A DNA stretch of 64,000 nt, taken from Palaemon carinicauda (lineage: Eukaryota > Arthropoda > Malacostraca > Decapoda > Palaemonidae). Both the position numbers and the translations under genes were made by a program. Where the stretch lies: assembly GCF_036898095.1 (NCBI RefSeq), contig NC_090744.1, forward strand, positions 96,748,753-96,812,752. The letters are read 5' to 3'. Below are positions 1 to 9,771 of the stretch, piece after piece. Below the pieces are notes generated by a model, which was given only the letters and a program-made list of their open reading frames with translations, had not been told where the DNA came from and did not search any database. How positions within the stretch are numbered: the stretch's first letter is position 1; the number at the start of each line of letters is the position of its first letter.

Positions 1-1
1 A

Positions 2-445
2 CACTCGGTTGAGGTACAACAACCTCTCCCGTCCATGAGTCAGTCTCCTCAGCTCTCGCTGCAGCGAGCTCAACCCTCCACAAGGCAAGCACCACAACAC
101 CTTAGCCTTGCGCCTCAGGAGCCTCAGCTTGCGAGACATTTACCTTGTTCTGCGCAGCCTCTTCCTCATCGCGCTCCGCTCACACCACAGGAACTGGAAC
201 TTGCTACTCCGCTTCCGCCAACCGCTCAGCAAGCGCAACCCTTGGGTTCAACCACTCATGCTAGGAGTCAGCCTCCTCCACCCATGCGCCTTCCTTCTGC
301 TTGTCTTTTATTCAGCCTTTGCAGACTGAGCCTCAGGTGTTCCCTCATCGGAGTCTTGAAGAGGAAACCACAACTATTGTTGTTCCAGCTCGTTCTGACT
401 CTGCTGTTCAGCATACCTTACCTCCATTTTCATACCATGGTTTAA
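2..445 (+). CDS. DIRS A1 gag-like ORF1, C-terminal part
   Basis: This is an open frame entering from the window edge and ending at a stop at 443-445. It is rich in Pro, Gln and Ser (PQLSLQRAQPSTRQAPQ, SQPPPPMRL) and has no enzyme motif. Its position ahead of RT/RNase H and near-identity with A2 8582-9280 mark it as the element's ORF1 or gag-like protein. The last 45 residues turn Leu-rich, probably where the A1/A2 frames have drifted or where an internal deletion joined another frame. Confidence 0.6.
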   Translation, partial: HSVEVQQPLPSMSQSPQLSLQRAQPSTRQAPQHLSLAPQEPQLARHLPCSAQPLPHRAPLTPQELELATPLPPTAQQAQPLGSTTHARSQPPPPMRLPSACLLFSLCRLSLRCSLIGVLKRKPQLLLFQLVLTLLFSIPYLHFHTMV

Positions 446-534
446 ACCCCATGCAAGCATGCATAAAGCACTCTAGCACTGGTCATGGAATTTCTGAGAA
501 ATGTTAAACGCCATACACACGCTCTGCTTTCCTT

Positions 535-733
535 ACAGCAGGCTCTGCTTACAGCAGGCTCTGCTTACTACATGCTCAGCATACAGCATGCTCTGCATTC
601 AGCATGCTCTGCATACAACATGCTCTGCATACAGCATGCTCTGCATTCAGCATGCTCTGCATACAACATGCTCTACATACAGCATGCTCTGCATACAGCA
701 TACTCTGCATACATCATGCTCTGCATACCTTAC
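535..733 (+). repeat. 16-bp palindromic tandem repeat in DIRS A1
   Basis: About 12 units of a 16-mer of the form CATGCTCTGCATACAR. Each unit holds the perfect palindrome AGCATGCT. Because 16 is not a multiple of 3, all three frames read through with similar peptides, so the open frames here are repeat artefacts. The same array occurs in A2 at 9504-9771 with about 16 units. Confidence 0.9.
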
Positions 734-1277
734 CGCATGCTTCTCAACACATCTTGGGTTGTTGCCAACTCACTAGACTGTCAAGCAGTTTCATAACGTT
801 GCCTTCTAGTCTGCTGCTTTTGCACCAGTGAACCCTCACTCAGAGAACTTAGCTTTTCTAGGATAAGGTCCCTGTAGATGAGAAAGTTCTTTTCTCCCTC
901 CTTCTGATATTCCCTTGAGGACTCTGTCATTTGGAGGGAGCCTTTAGCTGCATAACCTCTTATGGACTTTTATTTAAGCATAACATGCTTACAGGGAAGG
1001 TAATGGTTCCACTTCAGCCGCTAATCCCGTCTGTTACCACACCTGCTCCCATAGACCTTGAGCTGTGTTGCATGACATGCAGTCCAAGCTTAGTCCTTGT
1101 TAGAGAATTTTTTGTTTACGGAGTCAATGTGTCACGGGGAAGACGTTCAACAACCAACAGAAGGGACTTGTTGTGACGCAGTGCGGCAACCTCAGCAACC
1201 CGTTAAGGAGTTGTCTGTACGACCCAGACAGTCTAGACAGATTCGGGTTGTCACTGTACTTCCTCGCTTGCCCATGA

Positions 1278-2762
1278 TTGCCAGTTTACAGACTGTGCAG
1301 CAGTATCATGATCTTGTGTCCGGCTCCGTCAGACGACTGGCTTTTAAGAGCTCCCACAAGTCGTCGCTGTCTGGAGATTTTCAAATGGACTATGGATCTG
1401 ACCAAGGAACTGGGCCTCCTGGTCAATTTTGAGGAGTCTCAGCTCGTTCCATCCCAGACCATTGTCTCCTTGGGTATGGATCTTCAGAGTCGAGCTTTTC
1501 GGACTTGTCCGTCGGCCCCAAGGATCTTCCAAGCCCTAGAATGCATCCAGAGCATGCTGAGAAGGAACCGATGCTTAGTCAGGCAGTGGATGAGTCTAAC
1601 AGGGACACTTTCATCGCTGGCCCTGTTCATCGAGTTAGGGAGACTCCACCTCCGCCCCCTTCAGTATCATCTAGCTGCTCACTGGATAAAGGACATGACG
1701 CTAGAGACGGGTTCAGTTCCTGTTTCCGAAGAGATGAGGTCTACTCTAACGTGGTGGAAGAACAGCATTCTTCTCAAGGAAGGTCTACCATTGGCTGTTC
1801 AGACCCCCGACCACCGTCTCTTCTCGGACGCATCGGACACGGGCTGGGGTGCGACACTGGACGGACAGGAATGCTCGGGAACATGGAATCAGGAGCAAAG
1901 GACACTTCACATCTATTGCAAGGAGTTGTTGGCAGTTCATCTGGCCTTGATAAACTTCAAGTCCCTCCAGCTTAACAAGGTGGTGGAGGTGAACTCCGAC
2001 TACACCACAGCCTTGGCTTACATCTCCAAGCAGGGAGGGACTCATTCGAGGAAGTTGTTCGAGATCGCAAGGGACCTCCTCATTTGGTCAAAAGATCGAA
2101 AGCTCACGCTGGTAACGAGGCTCATTCAGGGCGATATGAATGTCATGGCAGATCGCCTCAGCCGGAAGGGTCAGGTCTTCCCCACAGAGTGGACCCTTCA
2201 CAAGAATGTTTGCAGCAGACTTTGGGCCCTGTGGGGTCAGCCAACCATAGATCTATTCGCTACCTCGATGACCAAGAGGCTCCTCTTGTTTTGTTCTCCG
2301 ATTCCAGACCCAGCAGCAGTTCGCGTGGATGCCTTTCTGCTGGATTGGTCCCATCTCGACCTGTATGCATTCCCGCTGTTCAAGATTGTCAACAGGGTAC
2401 TTCAGAAGTTCGCCTCTCACAAAGGGACACGGCTGACGTTGGTTGCTCCCCTCTGGCCCGCGAGAGAATGGTTCACCGAGGTACTGCAATGGCTGGTCGA
2501 CGTTCCCAGGACTCTTCCTCCTAGAGTGGACCTTCTGCGTCAACCTCACGTAAAGAAGGTACACCCAAACCTCCACGCTCTTCGTCTGACTGCCTTCAGA
2601 CTATCGAAAGACTCTCAAGAGCTAGAGGCTTTTCGAAGGAGGCAGCCAGAGCGATTGCCAGAGCAAGGACGACATCCACTCTCAGAGTCTATCAGTCTTA
2701 ATGGGAAGTCTTCCGAAGCTGGTGCAAGGCCAATGCAGTTTCCTCAACCAGTACCACTGTAA
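1278..2762 (+). CDS. DIRS A1 RT C-terminal segment and RNase H ORF
   Basis: The 494-codon frame begins inside what should be the reverse transcriptase. Residues near 17-22 read SDDWLL, the end of the YLDDWLL catalytic motif, but the preceding YL and the whole fingers/palm with motif A are absent. The thumb follows (ELGLLVNFEESQ). RNase H comes next, with FSDASDTGWGA, KELLAVHLAL, the SDYTTALAYISKQGG segment and MNVMADRLSR. The C-terminal part is the linker that overlaps the recombinase frame. The ATG is simply the first in frame and may not be used. As it stands the product could not polymerise DNA but could retain RNase H. Copy A2 shares the same deletion. Confidence 0.85.
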   Translation: MPVYRLCSSIMILCPAPSDDWLLRAPTSRRCLEIFKWTMDLTKELGLLVNFEESQLVPSQTIVSLGMDLQSRAFRTCPSAPRIFQALECIQSMLRRNRCLVRQWMSLTGTLSSLALFIELGRLHLRPLQYHLAAHWIKDMTLETGSVPVSEEMRSTLTWWKNSILLKEGLPLAVQTPDHRLFSDASDTGWGATLDGQECSGTWNQEQRTLHIYCKELLAVHLALINFKSLQLNKVVEVNSDYTTALAYISKQGGTHSRKLFEIARDLLIWSKDRKLTLVTRLIQGDMNVMADRLSRKGQVFPTEWTLHKNVCSRLWALWGQPTIDLFATSMTKRLLLFCSPIPDPAAVRVDAFLLDWSHLDLYAFPLFKIVNRVLQKFASHKGTRLTLVAPLWPAREWFTEVLQWLVDVPRTLPPRVDLLRQPHVKKVHPNLHALRLTAFRLSKDSQELEAFRRRQPERLPEQGRHPLSESISLNGKSSEAGARPMQFPQPVPL

Positions 2763-2839
2763 CCCAGATTGCTGACTTCCTGTTACATCTAAGGAACGTA
2801 AGATCCCTTTCAGCTCCTACGATCAAGGGTTACAGAAGT

Positions 2840-3661
2840 ATGTTGGCAGCGGTTTTCCGCCACAGAGGCTTGGATCTTTCCTCCAACAAAGATCTACAGG
2901 ACCTCCTTAGGTCTTTTGAGACCTCAAAGGAACGTCGGTTGTCCACTCCAGGCTGGAATCTAGACGTGGTCCTAAGGTTCCTAATGTCATCAGGATTTGA
3001 ACCGCTCCAATCAGCCTCTTTTAAGGACCTCACATTAAAAACTCTTTTCCTCGTGTGCTTAGCAACAGGTAAAAGAGTAAGTGAGATCCACGCCTTCAGC
3101 AGGAACATAGGTTTCACATCTGAAACGGCTACATGTTCCTTGCAGCTCGGTTTTTTGGCTAAAAACGAGCTTCCTTCCCGTCCTTGGCCTAAGTCGTTCG
3201 AGATCCCAAGCCTGTCCAACATGGTGGGGAACGAACTGGAGAGAGTACTTTGCCCAGTTAGAGCTCTTAAGTACTATCTAAGAAGGTCAAAACCATTACG
3301 AGGACAATCAGAAGCCTTATGGTGTGCTATCAAGAAGCCTTCTCTACCAATGTCTAAGAACTCAGTTTCTTACTACATCAGGCTTCTGATTAGAGAAGCA
3401 AATTCTCATCTGAAGGAAGAAGACCTTGCTTTGCTGAAGGTAAGGACACATGAAGTGAGAGCTGTGGCTACTTCAGTGGCCTTCAAACAGAACCGTTCTC
3501 TGCAGAGTGTTATGGATGCAACCTATTGGAGAAGCAAGTCAGTGTTCGCATCATGCTATCTCAAAGATGTCCAGTCTCTTTACGAGTACTGCTACACCCT
3601 GGGTCCATTCGTAGCAACGAATGCAGTAGTAGGCGAGGGCTCAGCCACTACATTCCCATAA
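2840..3661 (+). CDS. DIRS A1 tyrosine recombinase (catalytic domain)
   Basis: A 273-codon frame carrying every catalytic residue of a tyrosine recombinase: Arg79 in ATGKRVSEIH, the HxxR box as His204/Arg207 in THEVRAVATS, Trp230 in TYWRSK, and the nucleophile Tyr240 in SCYLKDV. The core-binding part lies in the same frame upstream (about 2610-2839) but is broken by a TAA at 2699-2701 where A2 reads CAA. It is in a different frame from the RNase H ORF, as expected for DIRS elements with overlapping ORFs. In DIRS elements this enzyme integrates a circular DNA intermediate without target duplication. The single premature stop is the only clear lesion. Confidence 0.88.
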   Translation: MLAAVFRHRGLDLSSNKDLQDLLRSFETSKERRLSTPGWNLDVVLRFLMSSGFEPLQSASFKDLTLKTLFLVCLATGKRVSEIHAFSRNIGFTSETATCSLQLGFLAKNELPSRPWPKSFEIPSLSNMVGNELERVLCPVRALKYYLRRSKPLRGQSEALWCAIKKPSLPMSKNSVSYYIRLLIREANSHLKEEDLALLKVRTHEVRAVATSVAFKQNRSLQSVMDATYWRSKSVFASCYLKDVQSLYEYCYTLGPFVATNAVVGEGSATTFP

Positions 3662-4048
3662 TCCCATAACTTTTTAACCTTTCTCTTGAATACTTTTTAT
3701 GGGTTGTACGGTCGGCTAAGAAGCCTTCCACATCCTTGTTGATTTGGCGGGTGGTCAATTCTTTCTTGAGAAGCGCCAAGGTTAAAGGTTGTGATGAGGT
3801 CCTTTAGTATGGGTTGCAGCCCTGTATACTTTAGCACCTTTGAGTTGATTCAGCCTCCCAAGAGGAACGCTGCGCTCAGTAAGGAAGACGATCTTATTAA
3901 AGGCAGAGTAACGGTTCAAGTCGACTTCCTTACCAGGTACTTATTATTTCATTGTTATTGTGGATAACTGATTATATGAAATACGGGATACTTAGCTATC
4001 CTTTAGTCTTGTACACTGGTTTTTCACCCACCCCCCTGGGTGTGAATC

Positions 4049-4138
4049 AGCTACATGATTATCGGGTAAGTTTAATATTGAAAAATGTTATTTTTATTAA
4101 TAAAATAAATTTTTGAATATACTTACCCGATAATCATG
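4049..4138 (+). repeat. DIRS A1 internal complementary region
   Basis: The first half (from AGCTACATGATTATCGGG) is the reverse complement of the family A left terminus as seen in A2. The second half is the reverse complement of this element's own right end. The join is at the GAAAAATGTTATTTTT stretch. In DIRS-1 such a region is thought to guide circularisation of the cDNA. Confidence 0.88.
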
Positions 4139-4182
4139 ATTTAATCGACCCTCCCTTCCTCCCCATAGAGAACCAGTGGACC

Positions 4183-4377
4183 GAGGAATAATTGAGGAGG
4201 TGTCAACAAGAAGTACTTGAGTACCTGGCCACAGGTGGCGCTGGTAAATACACCCCCTTCTAGTATTGTGATAGCTGGCGTATCCCTCCATAGAATTCTG
4301 TCGGGCAACGGAGTTGACAGCTACATGATTATCGGGTAAGTATATTCAAAAATTTATTTTATTAATAAAAATAACAT
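4183..4377 (+). repeat. DIRS A1 right inverted terminus
   Basis: About 195 bp, near-identical to the A2 right terminus and reverse complementary to the A2 left terminus. It ends in AATAACAT, after which A1 and A2 flanks differ completely. Confidence 0.88.
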
Positions 4378-4482
4378 GTTTCCTTTCCTTTCTGGGCTAT
4401 TTTCCCTGTTGGAGCCCTTGGGCTTATAGTATCCTGCTTTTCCAACTTGGGTTGTAGCTTAGCAAGTAATAATAATAATAAT
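4378..4482 (+). mobile_element. Jockey/CR1-like LINE 3' end with (TAA)n tail
   Basis: The sequence contains CCCTGTTGGAGCCCTTGGGC, then TTGTAGCTTAGCAAG and a short (TAA)n tail. The same 3' end occurs at 32150-32265 and 50616-50739 and, on the other strand, near 5885-5950. It abuts the right end of DIRS A1, which probably inserted into this LINE. Confidence 0.75.
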
Positions 4483-4486
4483 ATTA

Positions 4487-5385
4487 AAGCCAGAGTACCA
4501 GAAACTTTTCCTCAACACCAGTAGAGTGAAGTTATTCAAGCACGTGGTTTCCATCTAGGGGCTATTCTACACCCAGTAAGAATTCAGGTGGACCTTCTAG
4601 GGCACTAACTCACAAAGTTAATGGTATCTTTTCCACCCTATCCTCTAGGAAGAACTTGTCTGTGGCACAAGTTCTGAAGACAGGAAACCCCAGACAATCT
4701 TTGAGAATATATCCACAGGTCCTTGGATTCTTTTATCTTTGGATCGTTGTTAGTTACTTAGTAGATTGTATAAGCGAGCCTAGCTCTTTCAGGACAAGAA
4801 GCGCCTAATCTGAGATAGCAGTTGCAATGTAAGACTAGAATAACAGGTGAGAAGGTCTGGCTTTTTTCCTCATTCCTTCTTCTCCTCTTGTGGTTCAGCA
4901 ATCAGGCAGCAATTTGCTGGGCCAGACACTAAAGGAGGTTATTCGGACAATCCTGCAATTTTTCTTTACTATAAAGCCAAGTTTTTATTGAAATACAATA
5001 CTGTATTTCCCCCATCCTCCCAGACGAGTGGGAAGATTGATAGTAAACTCACCTGCGACATCTTCCCACTTGTGTAGCGTAGAGATTAGGCATCACTTTT
5101 ACCCCTCCACAGGATGAAATTACATTGATATTTCTCAGGTTAGTACAGAAAACCAACCAGTTACACTGCCCACCTCAACTACCCCGTAAGTCCTAGGTTA
5201 AGGTCAAAGTGAGGGTTGCCCTGCCTAGTGAGTGGGTGGAATCTACCCTCCATCTACCCGACAGGCAACTGTGTTCATCTCATTAAAAGTTGAAACAGCT
5301 GTTCCAGCTTTGCTTTAGTCATACTGCTATTAAAGGACGAAGGTTTCCATAGATAGGAAAAATGTAAATACTTTTAAAATTTTTG
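4487..5385 (+). mobile_element. DIRS-like remnant, family D, copy D1 (3' part)
   Basis: Two blocks resemble D2: 4840-5040 matches D2 near 40490-40690, and 5140-5385 matches D2 near 41010-41230. Near 4650 a frame reads LSVAQVLKTGNPRQS, resembling the end of a DIRS tyrosine recombinase just before the catalytic Tyr. No intact frame remains. The left part is missing or hidden by the LINE and A1 insertions. Assignment rests on the match to D2. Confidence 0.55.
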
Positions 5386-5501
5386 ATTTAACGTATGCTT
5401 GTGTATCCTATTTTTCCAGGTAATCTGCACCTTATATCACTAATTTGATGTATATACTCATCATAACAACCTAATAGGCTACCAATTAATTTCATTTTCA
5501 G

Positions 5502-5641
5502 TTAGAAATGCTGGTAACTTGGTCCCTCATGCCAACCTGAGCGGCCATGAAGAAATTACAACGGAACCAGCTGCACTTGAGCTTGGATGTGTCATAAATG
5601 GCATCAGACATGTAATCGTTTGTGGTCACTCAGATTGCAAG
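5502..5641 (+). CDS. CAHbeta: Beta-carbonic anhydrase, internal exon (zinc-site exon)
   Basis: This exon encodes 46 residues of a beta-class carbonic anhydrase, the zinc enzyme that interconverts CO2 and bicarbonate. The frame opens with RNAGN, continues through EPAALELGCV and ends in IVCGHSDCK; these are hallmark beta-class motifs. The His and second Cys of GHSDC are two of the three protein zinc ligands. The first Cys ligand (CxDxR motif) must lie in an upstream exon outside the window. The acceptor is a pyrimidine-rich tract ending in AG at 5500-5501 and the donor is AAG|GTAATT. Two bases before the first full codon imply a phase 1 upstream intron; the downstream intron is phase 0. The frame has no stops and the next exon continues the motif with A-M-N, so this is a live exon, not a bacterial contaminant. 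Exon borders are inferred from signals and homology, not from transcripts. Confidence 0.93.
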
Positions 5642-5884
5642 GTAATTATAGGGCTTTTGGTTTAGCTGTTTGTCATTTACGCTAATTAAGATATAAAACA
5701 AGGTTATTATATTAACACAGTATGTGAAGTATGGGTATTTGAAAAATGGAGGTTATAAAGAGCAGGAGATGATGGCATGAAATCAGCTAAGGTAATTAAA
5801 CAAGCAAAAAATTTCTATGATGGTAAAGTACTTGAAACCTTTTTTCATGATATTTTGCGGATACTTTGTGTTGTATAGTATATA

Positions 5885-6717
5885 TAAATTTCCTAATGAG
5901 ATAAATAAGACTGGCTGCAAGCCCAAGGGGTCCAACAGGGAAAGCATCCAAGATTGGTAACATTAAGATAGATCAGTTGTTTTGTAAAATATAAAATGAG
6001 ACTCATGTCAACCTGTTCAACAGAAAATCACTTGCGAAAACTTTGAACTAATGAAGTTCCACCGATTCAACTACCAAATTAGGAAGATTGTTCCACGATC
6101 TGGTCACAGCTTGAATAAAACTTTTGGAATACTGTGTAGTTTTGTTCTGTGATGAAGAATGCATAACTTAGAATTAACTGCATACCTTGTACTATGTACA
6201 GGATGGTACAGTCTACAAAGATCTGTGATTGTAGTGGATGGCCTGAATTATAAAAAATCTTATGCAACATGCATAGAGAACTAAATGAATGACAGTGCCA
6301 AAGATTAATATCCAGATCAGAAATGAGGAATTTAATAGACCACAAGTTTCAATCCAACAAATTAAGATGTGATTCAGCAACGGAAGACCAAACAGGAGAA
6401 CAGTGTTCGAAATAAGGTAGAATGAAAGAATTAAGATATCTCTTCAGGGTAAACTGATCAGCGCAAATCTTAAAAGACCTTTTTTGCTATTGAAGAAAAA
6501 ACAGACCGATTGTGTTTCGCAAAAGTAAATTTATAATTGAGAGTCACAACTAAAATTTTAAATGAGTTGTATATGGTTAAAGAGAAATTGTGAATGCAAA
6601 TATCTGGATTTTTAGGAGCCACTGTCCTCGAGCTACTTACAATTGTATTTTGAGTTTTTAGGGTTCAACTTCATGCCCTATAGATTACACCATGCCCTAA
6701 ATTTAGCTAGATCTCTA
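5885..6717 (-). mobile_element. Jockey/CR1-like LINE, C-terminal RT part and 3' end (antisense)
   Basis: On the minus strand this reads the RT C-terminal domain: SLCMLHKIF, DLDINLWH, a degenerate FEHCSPVW, and upstream LNRDLAKFRAWCNL ending at the TTAA junction. It ends with the CCCTGTTGGA-type 3' end shared by the other LINE copies. There are several stops, so it is a pseudogene. It is the continuation of 14340-15330; the two parts were split by the piggyBac-like insertion. Confidence 0.8.
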
Positions 6718-6721
6718 TTAA

Positions 6722-6734
6722 CCTGTTAAGCGTC
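6722..6734 (+). repeat. piggyBac-like left terminal inverted repeat
   Basis: CCTGTTAAGCGTC immediately after TTAA (6718-6721). It is the exact reverse complement of 14323-14335. Confidence 0.88.
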
Positions 6735-6806
6735 CCCCCTGGACCAGGTTGCCGCTAACGTACCGTCACGCTTTTTTTGCCCTGAGCGGTCATTTCACTA
6801 ATGATA

Positions 6807-6980
6807 ATTTTTCAATATTAAACTTACCCGATAATCATGTAGCTGTCAACTCCGTTGCCCGACAGAATTCTATGGAGGGATACGCCAGCTATCACAATAC
6901 TAGAAGGGGGTGTACTTACCAGCGCCACCTGTGGCCAGGTACTCAAGTACTTCTTGTTGACACCTCCTCAATTATTCCTC
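6807..6980 (+). repeat. DIRS A2 left inverted terminus
   Basis: About 174 bp, reverse complementary to 13211-13388. The outer 40 bp also pair with the first half of the complementary region at 13078. Confidence 0.9.
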
Positions 6981-8581
6981 TGTCGTGCTTCCGGCAAGAC
7001 GTTCTGGGATACGCTTATGTTCTTGGAGTATTTTCACGACTTTGGTGAAGTATTTCTCTTTGATTTCGGCTGTCGCTTTACTGGAAACTTCTATATTAGC
7101 TTAGTTAGCTTTTGGGATTAATTATGGTGACGAAGAGAGTATGAACTCTCTTTCACCTTTAAATGGCCGACCCTTCCCTTAGACGGAAGTGTTGGTGTCT
7201 AAGAGAGTATAGACTCTCTTTCTTAATTTTGCTTAACAAAAGTTATAGATTTATTTTATTTCTCTCCGCCTCTTATAGGCCTATTCGATTAACTTCCTTT
7301 TATTATAAACTTATTAAAATTAATTTTTATATTTGTTTATATTCGACCTTCCTAATAGTAGGCGGTCTTTTCTTGGTACCGAAGTTAATTAACATTGAGC
7401 CCGTCATTTTGGTTTTACCTGTTAACATATTATGCTATTTTAATGTCTTTGAAAGAATTTCTTTGATAGTCTCTTACTGTTTTCAAAGTTGAACTAACGT
7501 TTTGTTTTGTCTCTGCAGTTGTTGACGTTCAGAACGTTCAACTTGCGCTCTATCGTTACGATAGAGAAAGAATTTTCACGGTTTCACGTTGCAGTAAGAG
7601 TAACCGTGTCTAGCGTTTTGTTCATTCTTTCTTAACTTAATGGTTTTAATCCTAATAAAGGAACTTTTCATTTTGGGAAATATTTCAGTTTTTTCCTTTA
7701 ACAATAATATGTTTTAACGATATATATGATTGGGCTCTTCTCTCAGGTTCTAAGTCAAGAGAGAGAGAGAGAGAGAGAGATAGAGACGGAGGGAGAAAGA
7801 GGAGGATAAACGTTTCATTCAAGCGAGTAACGTTGTTATCGTTTTTGCTCTTCTCCCTAGTCTCTTTAGGGGAAGAAGGTAAACGTTTCTAGAGTGATCT
7901 AGTGTTTAGTCTCTTTCCAGCCACTGAATTATTTATCTTTCATTAGATTTTTCTGTTACATTGTAATTCTGTTTTCGCAATTACTAACTTTTGAGAAAGG
8001 ATAGAATTGCGTGTTTCAGGTACAAACCACTTAAAGTTTCGAGTTCAGTGAAATAAGTGCAAACAGAAAATCAAAGTGATAAGTGATTAGCGCAAAGTGT
8101 GTCAGTGTTGTGCGTGAGGGTACTTCTGTGCGCGCCAGTCGTCCTCCCAGTCCGGGACCTCTTGCAAGCTCCCAAGCCCAGGGGAGAAGCAATGTCGAAG
8201 GGCAGAAGGGTTCAGCAGGCCTTGATCGGCGCACAGAAGTATTCTCGGTGGTTGTGGGCGTGTCTTACCGAGACCGTCACTCCCACCCGCAGACGATTGA
8301 GCCCTTATTTTGCTCGTCTGCAGAAGAATTTAGGGGAGAAAACGCTGGTCTCAGGTCTCAAGACCTCTTAAACGTAAAGTCCAGACCTATGCCAGACGTA
8401 CGAAGTTAGAGTTCAACAACCCGGATGCAGTCATTGGGTTAGCTCTGACTCTCCTCAGTCATCAGTTGAATGCACTCCGCCTAAGAGGAGTAAGGTTCTG
8501 CCACAACAGAGCTCGACTGTTAAGGCTTTACCTCAGCCTACTGTAGTTTCTGCCGACCCCAAGTGGACTCTACTACAGTCC

Positions 8582-9280
8582 ATGCAAGCACAGCTTTCGG
8601 ACTTGATGCGTGAGTGTCGGGCTGAGAGTGTTGCGCCTCCGCCTACACTCCCTCCGCCTGCGCTCGCTCCGCCTGATCGCAGTACCACCTGCCAGGCGTA
8701 CGATGTTGAGCCACGTTCTGAGTTTGCTGTTCCCAGTGGTGTTCAGCCTCCGCCTTCCTTAAGGCAACCTTTACAATGGGATCAGGAGGATTATACCTCT
8801 CTTCCTCCGCCTCCACTTGCTGCTCCACCAGTGATGCAACACTCGGTTGAGGTACAACAACCTCTCCCGTCCATGAGTCAGTCTCCTCAGCTCTCGCTGC
8901 AGCGAGCTCAACCCTCCACAAGGCAAGCACCACAACACCTTAGCCTTGCGCCTCAGGAGCCTCAGCTTGCGAGACATTTACCTTGTTCTGCGCAGCCTCT
9001 ACCTCATCGCGCTCCGCTCACACCACAGGAACTGGAACTTGCTACTCCGCTTCCGCCAACCGCTCAGCAAGCGCATCCCTTGGGTTCAACCACTCATGCT
9101 AGGAGTCAGCCTCCTCCACCCATGCGCCTTCCTTCTGCTTGTCTTTTATTCAGCCTTTGCAGACTGAGCCTCAGGTGTTCCCTCAACAGAGTCTTGAAGA
9201 GGAAACCACAACTATTGTTGTTCCAGCTCGTTCTGACTCTGCTGTTCAGCATACCTTACCTCCATTTTCAAACCTTATGA
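8582..9280 (+). CDS. DIRS A2 gag-like ORF1
   Basis: A 232-codon Pro/Gln-rich frame beginning MQAQLSDLMREC, with PPPTLPPPALAPP and related runs and no catalytic motif. It precedes the RT/RNase H region and matches A1 2-445. The frame is open for some distance upstream, so the native start may be earlier. It is probably the structural (gag-like) protein, or a remnant of it. Loss of the adjoining RT palm suggests an internal deletion just downstream. Confidence 0.6.
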   Translation: MQAQLSDLMRECRAESVAPPPTLPPPALAPPDRSTTCQAYDVEPRSEFAVPSGVQPPPSLRQPLQWDQEDYTSLPPPPLAAPPVMQHSVEVQQPLPSMSQSPQLSLQRAQPSTRQAPQHLSLAPQEPQLARHLPCSAQPLPHRAPLTPQELELATPLPPTAQQAHPLGSTTHARSQPPPPMRLPSACLLFSLCRLSLRCSLNRVLKRKPQLLLFQLVLTLLFSIPYLHFQTL

Positions 9281-9503
9281 TAATGGAGGTTATTTGTATT
9301 ACTTATAAGAATATATTTGTATTCCTTGCAATATATTTTTAACAATATCGCAAAATATGGCAAAAATATGAATCATGAGTTATGAATGTAAGGTAAATAT
9401 TATGTTGATATTAAAACCCCATGCAAGCATGCATAAAGCACTCTAGCACTGGTCATGGAATTTCTGAGAAATGTTAAACGCCATGCACACGCTCTGCTTA
9501 CCT

Positions 9504-9771
9504 TACAGCATGCTCTACATACAGCATGCTCTGCTTACAGCATGCTCTGCTTACTACATGCTCTACATTCAGCATGCTCTGCATACAGCATGCTCTGCAT
9601 ACAACATGCTCTGCATACAGCATGCTCTGCATTCAGCATGCTCTGCATACAACATGCTCTGCATACAGCATGCTCTGCATTCAGCATGCTCTGCATACAA
9701 CATGCTCTACATACAGCATGCTCTGCATACAGCATACTCTGCATACAACATGCTCTGCATACCTTACCGCA
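9504..9771 (+). repeat. 16-bp palindromic tandem repeat in DIRS A2
   Basis: About 16 units of the same 16-mer as in A1 (about 12 units there), alternating GCATACAG, GCATACAA and GCATTCAG variants. Unit order differs between copies, so the array changes length independently. Confidence 0.9.

Larger units (their letters stand above)
1..4377 (+). mobile_element. DIRS1-like retroelement, family A, copy A1 (5' part outside window)
   Basis: The element has the layout of a tyrosine-recombinase (DIRS-type) retrotransposon: proline-rich gag-like frame, 16-bp satellite, RT end plus RNase H, tyrosine recombinase, internal complementary region, right inverted terminus. It matches copy A2 from its 8839 onward at high identity. 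The left terminus is off the window. The right end is set at about 4377, where similarity to the complementary region stops. Both copies lack the RT fingers and palm. A1 keeps a 494-codon open frame and an almost unbroken recombinase frame, so it is younger or less damaged than A2. Confidence 0.9.

Noticed and set aside
1344..1532. Minus-strand and alternative-frame ORFs over the DIRS coding regions
   Set aside because: Shadows of the plus-strand RNase H/recombinase frames, with no independent motif.
9504..9771. Repeat array resembling a CRISPR locus
   Set aside because: The 16-bp units abut with no unique spacers, and the context is a eukaryotic retroelement.
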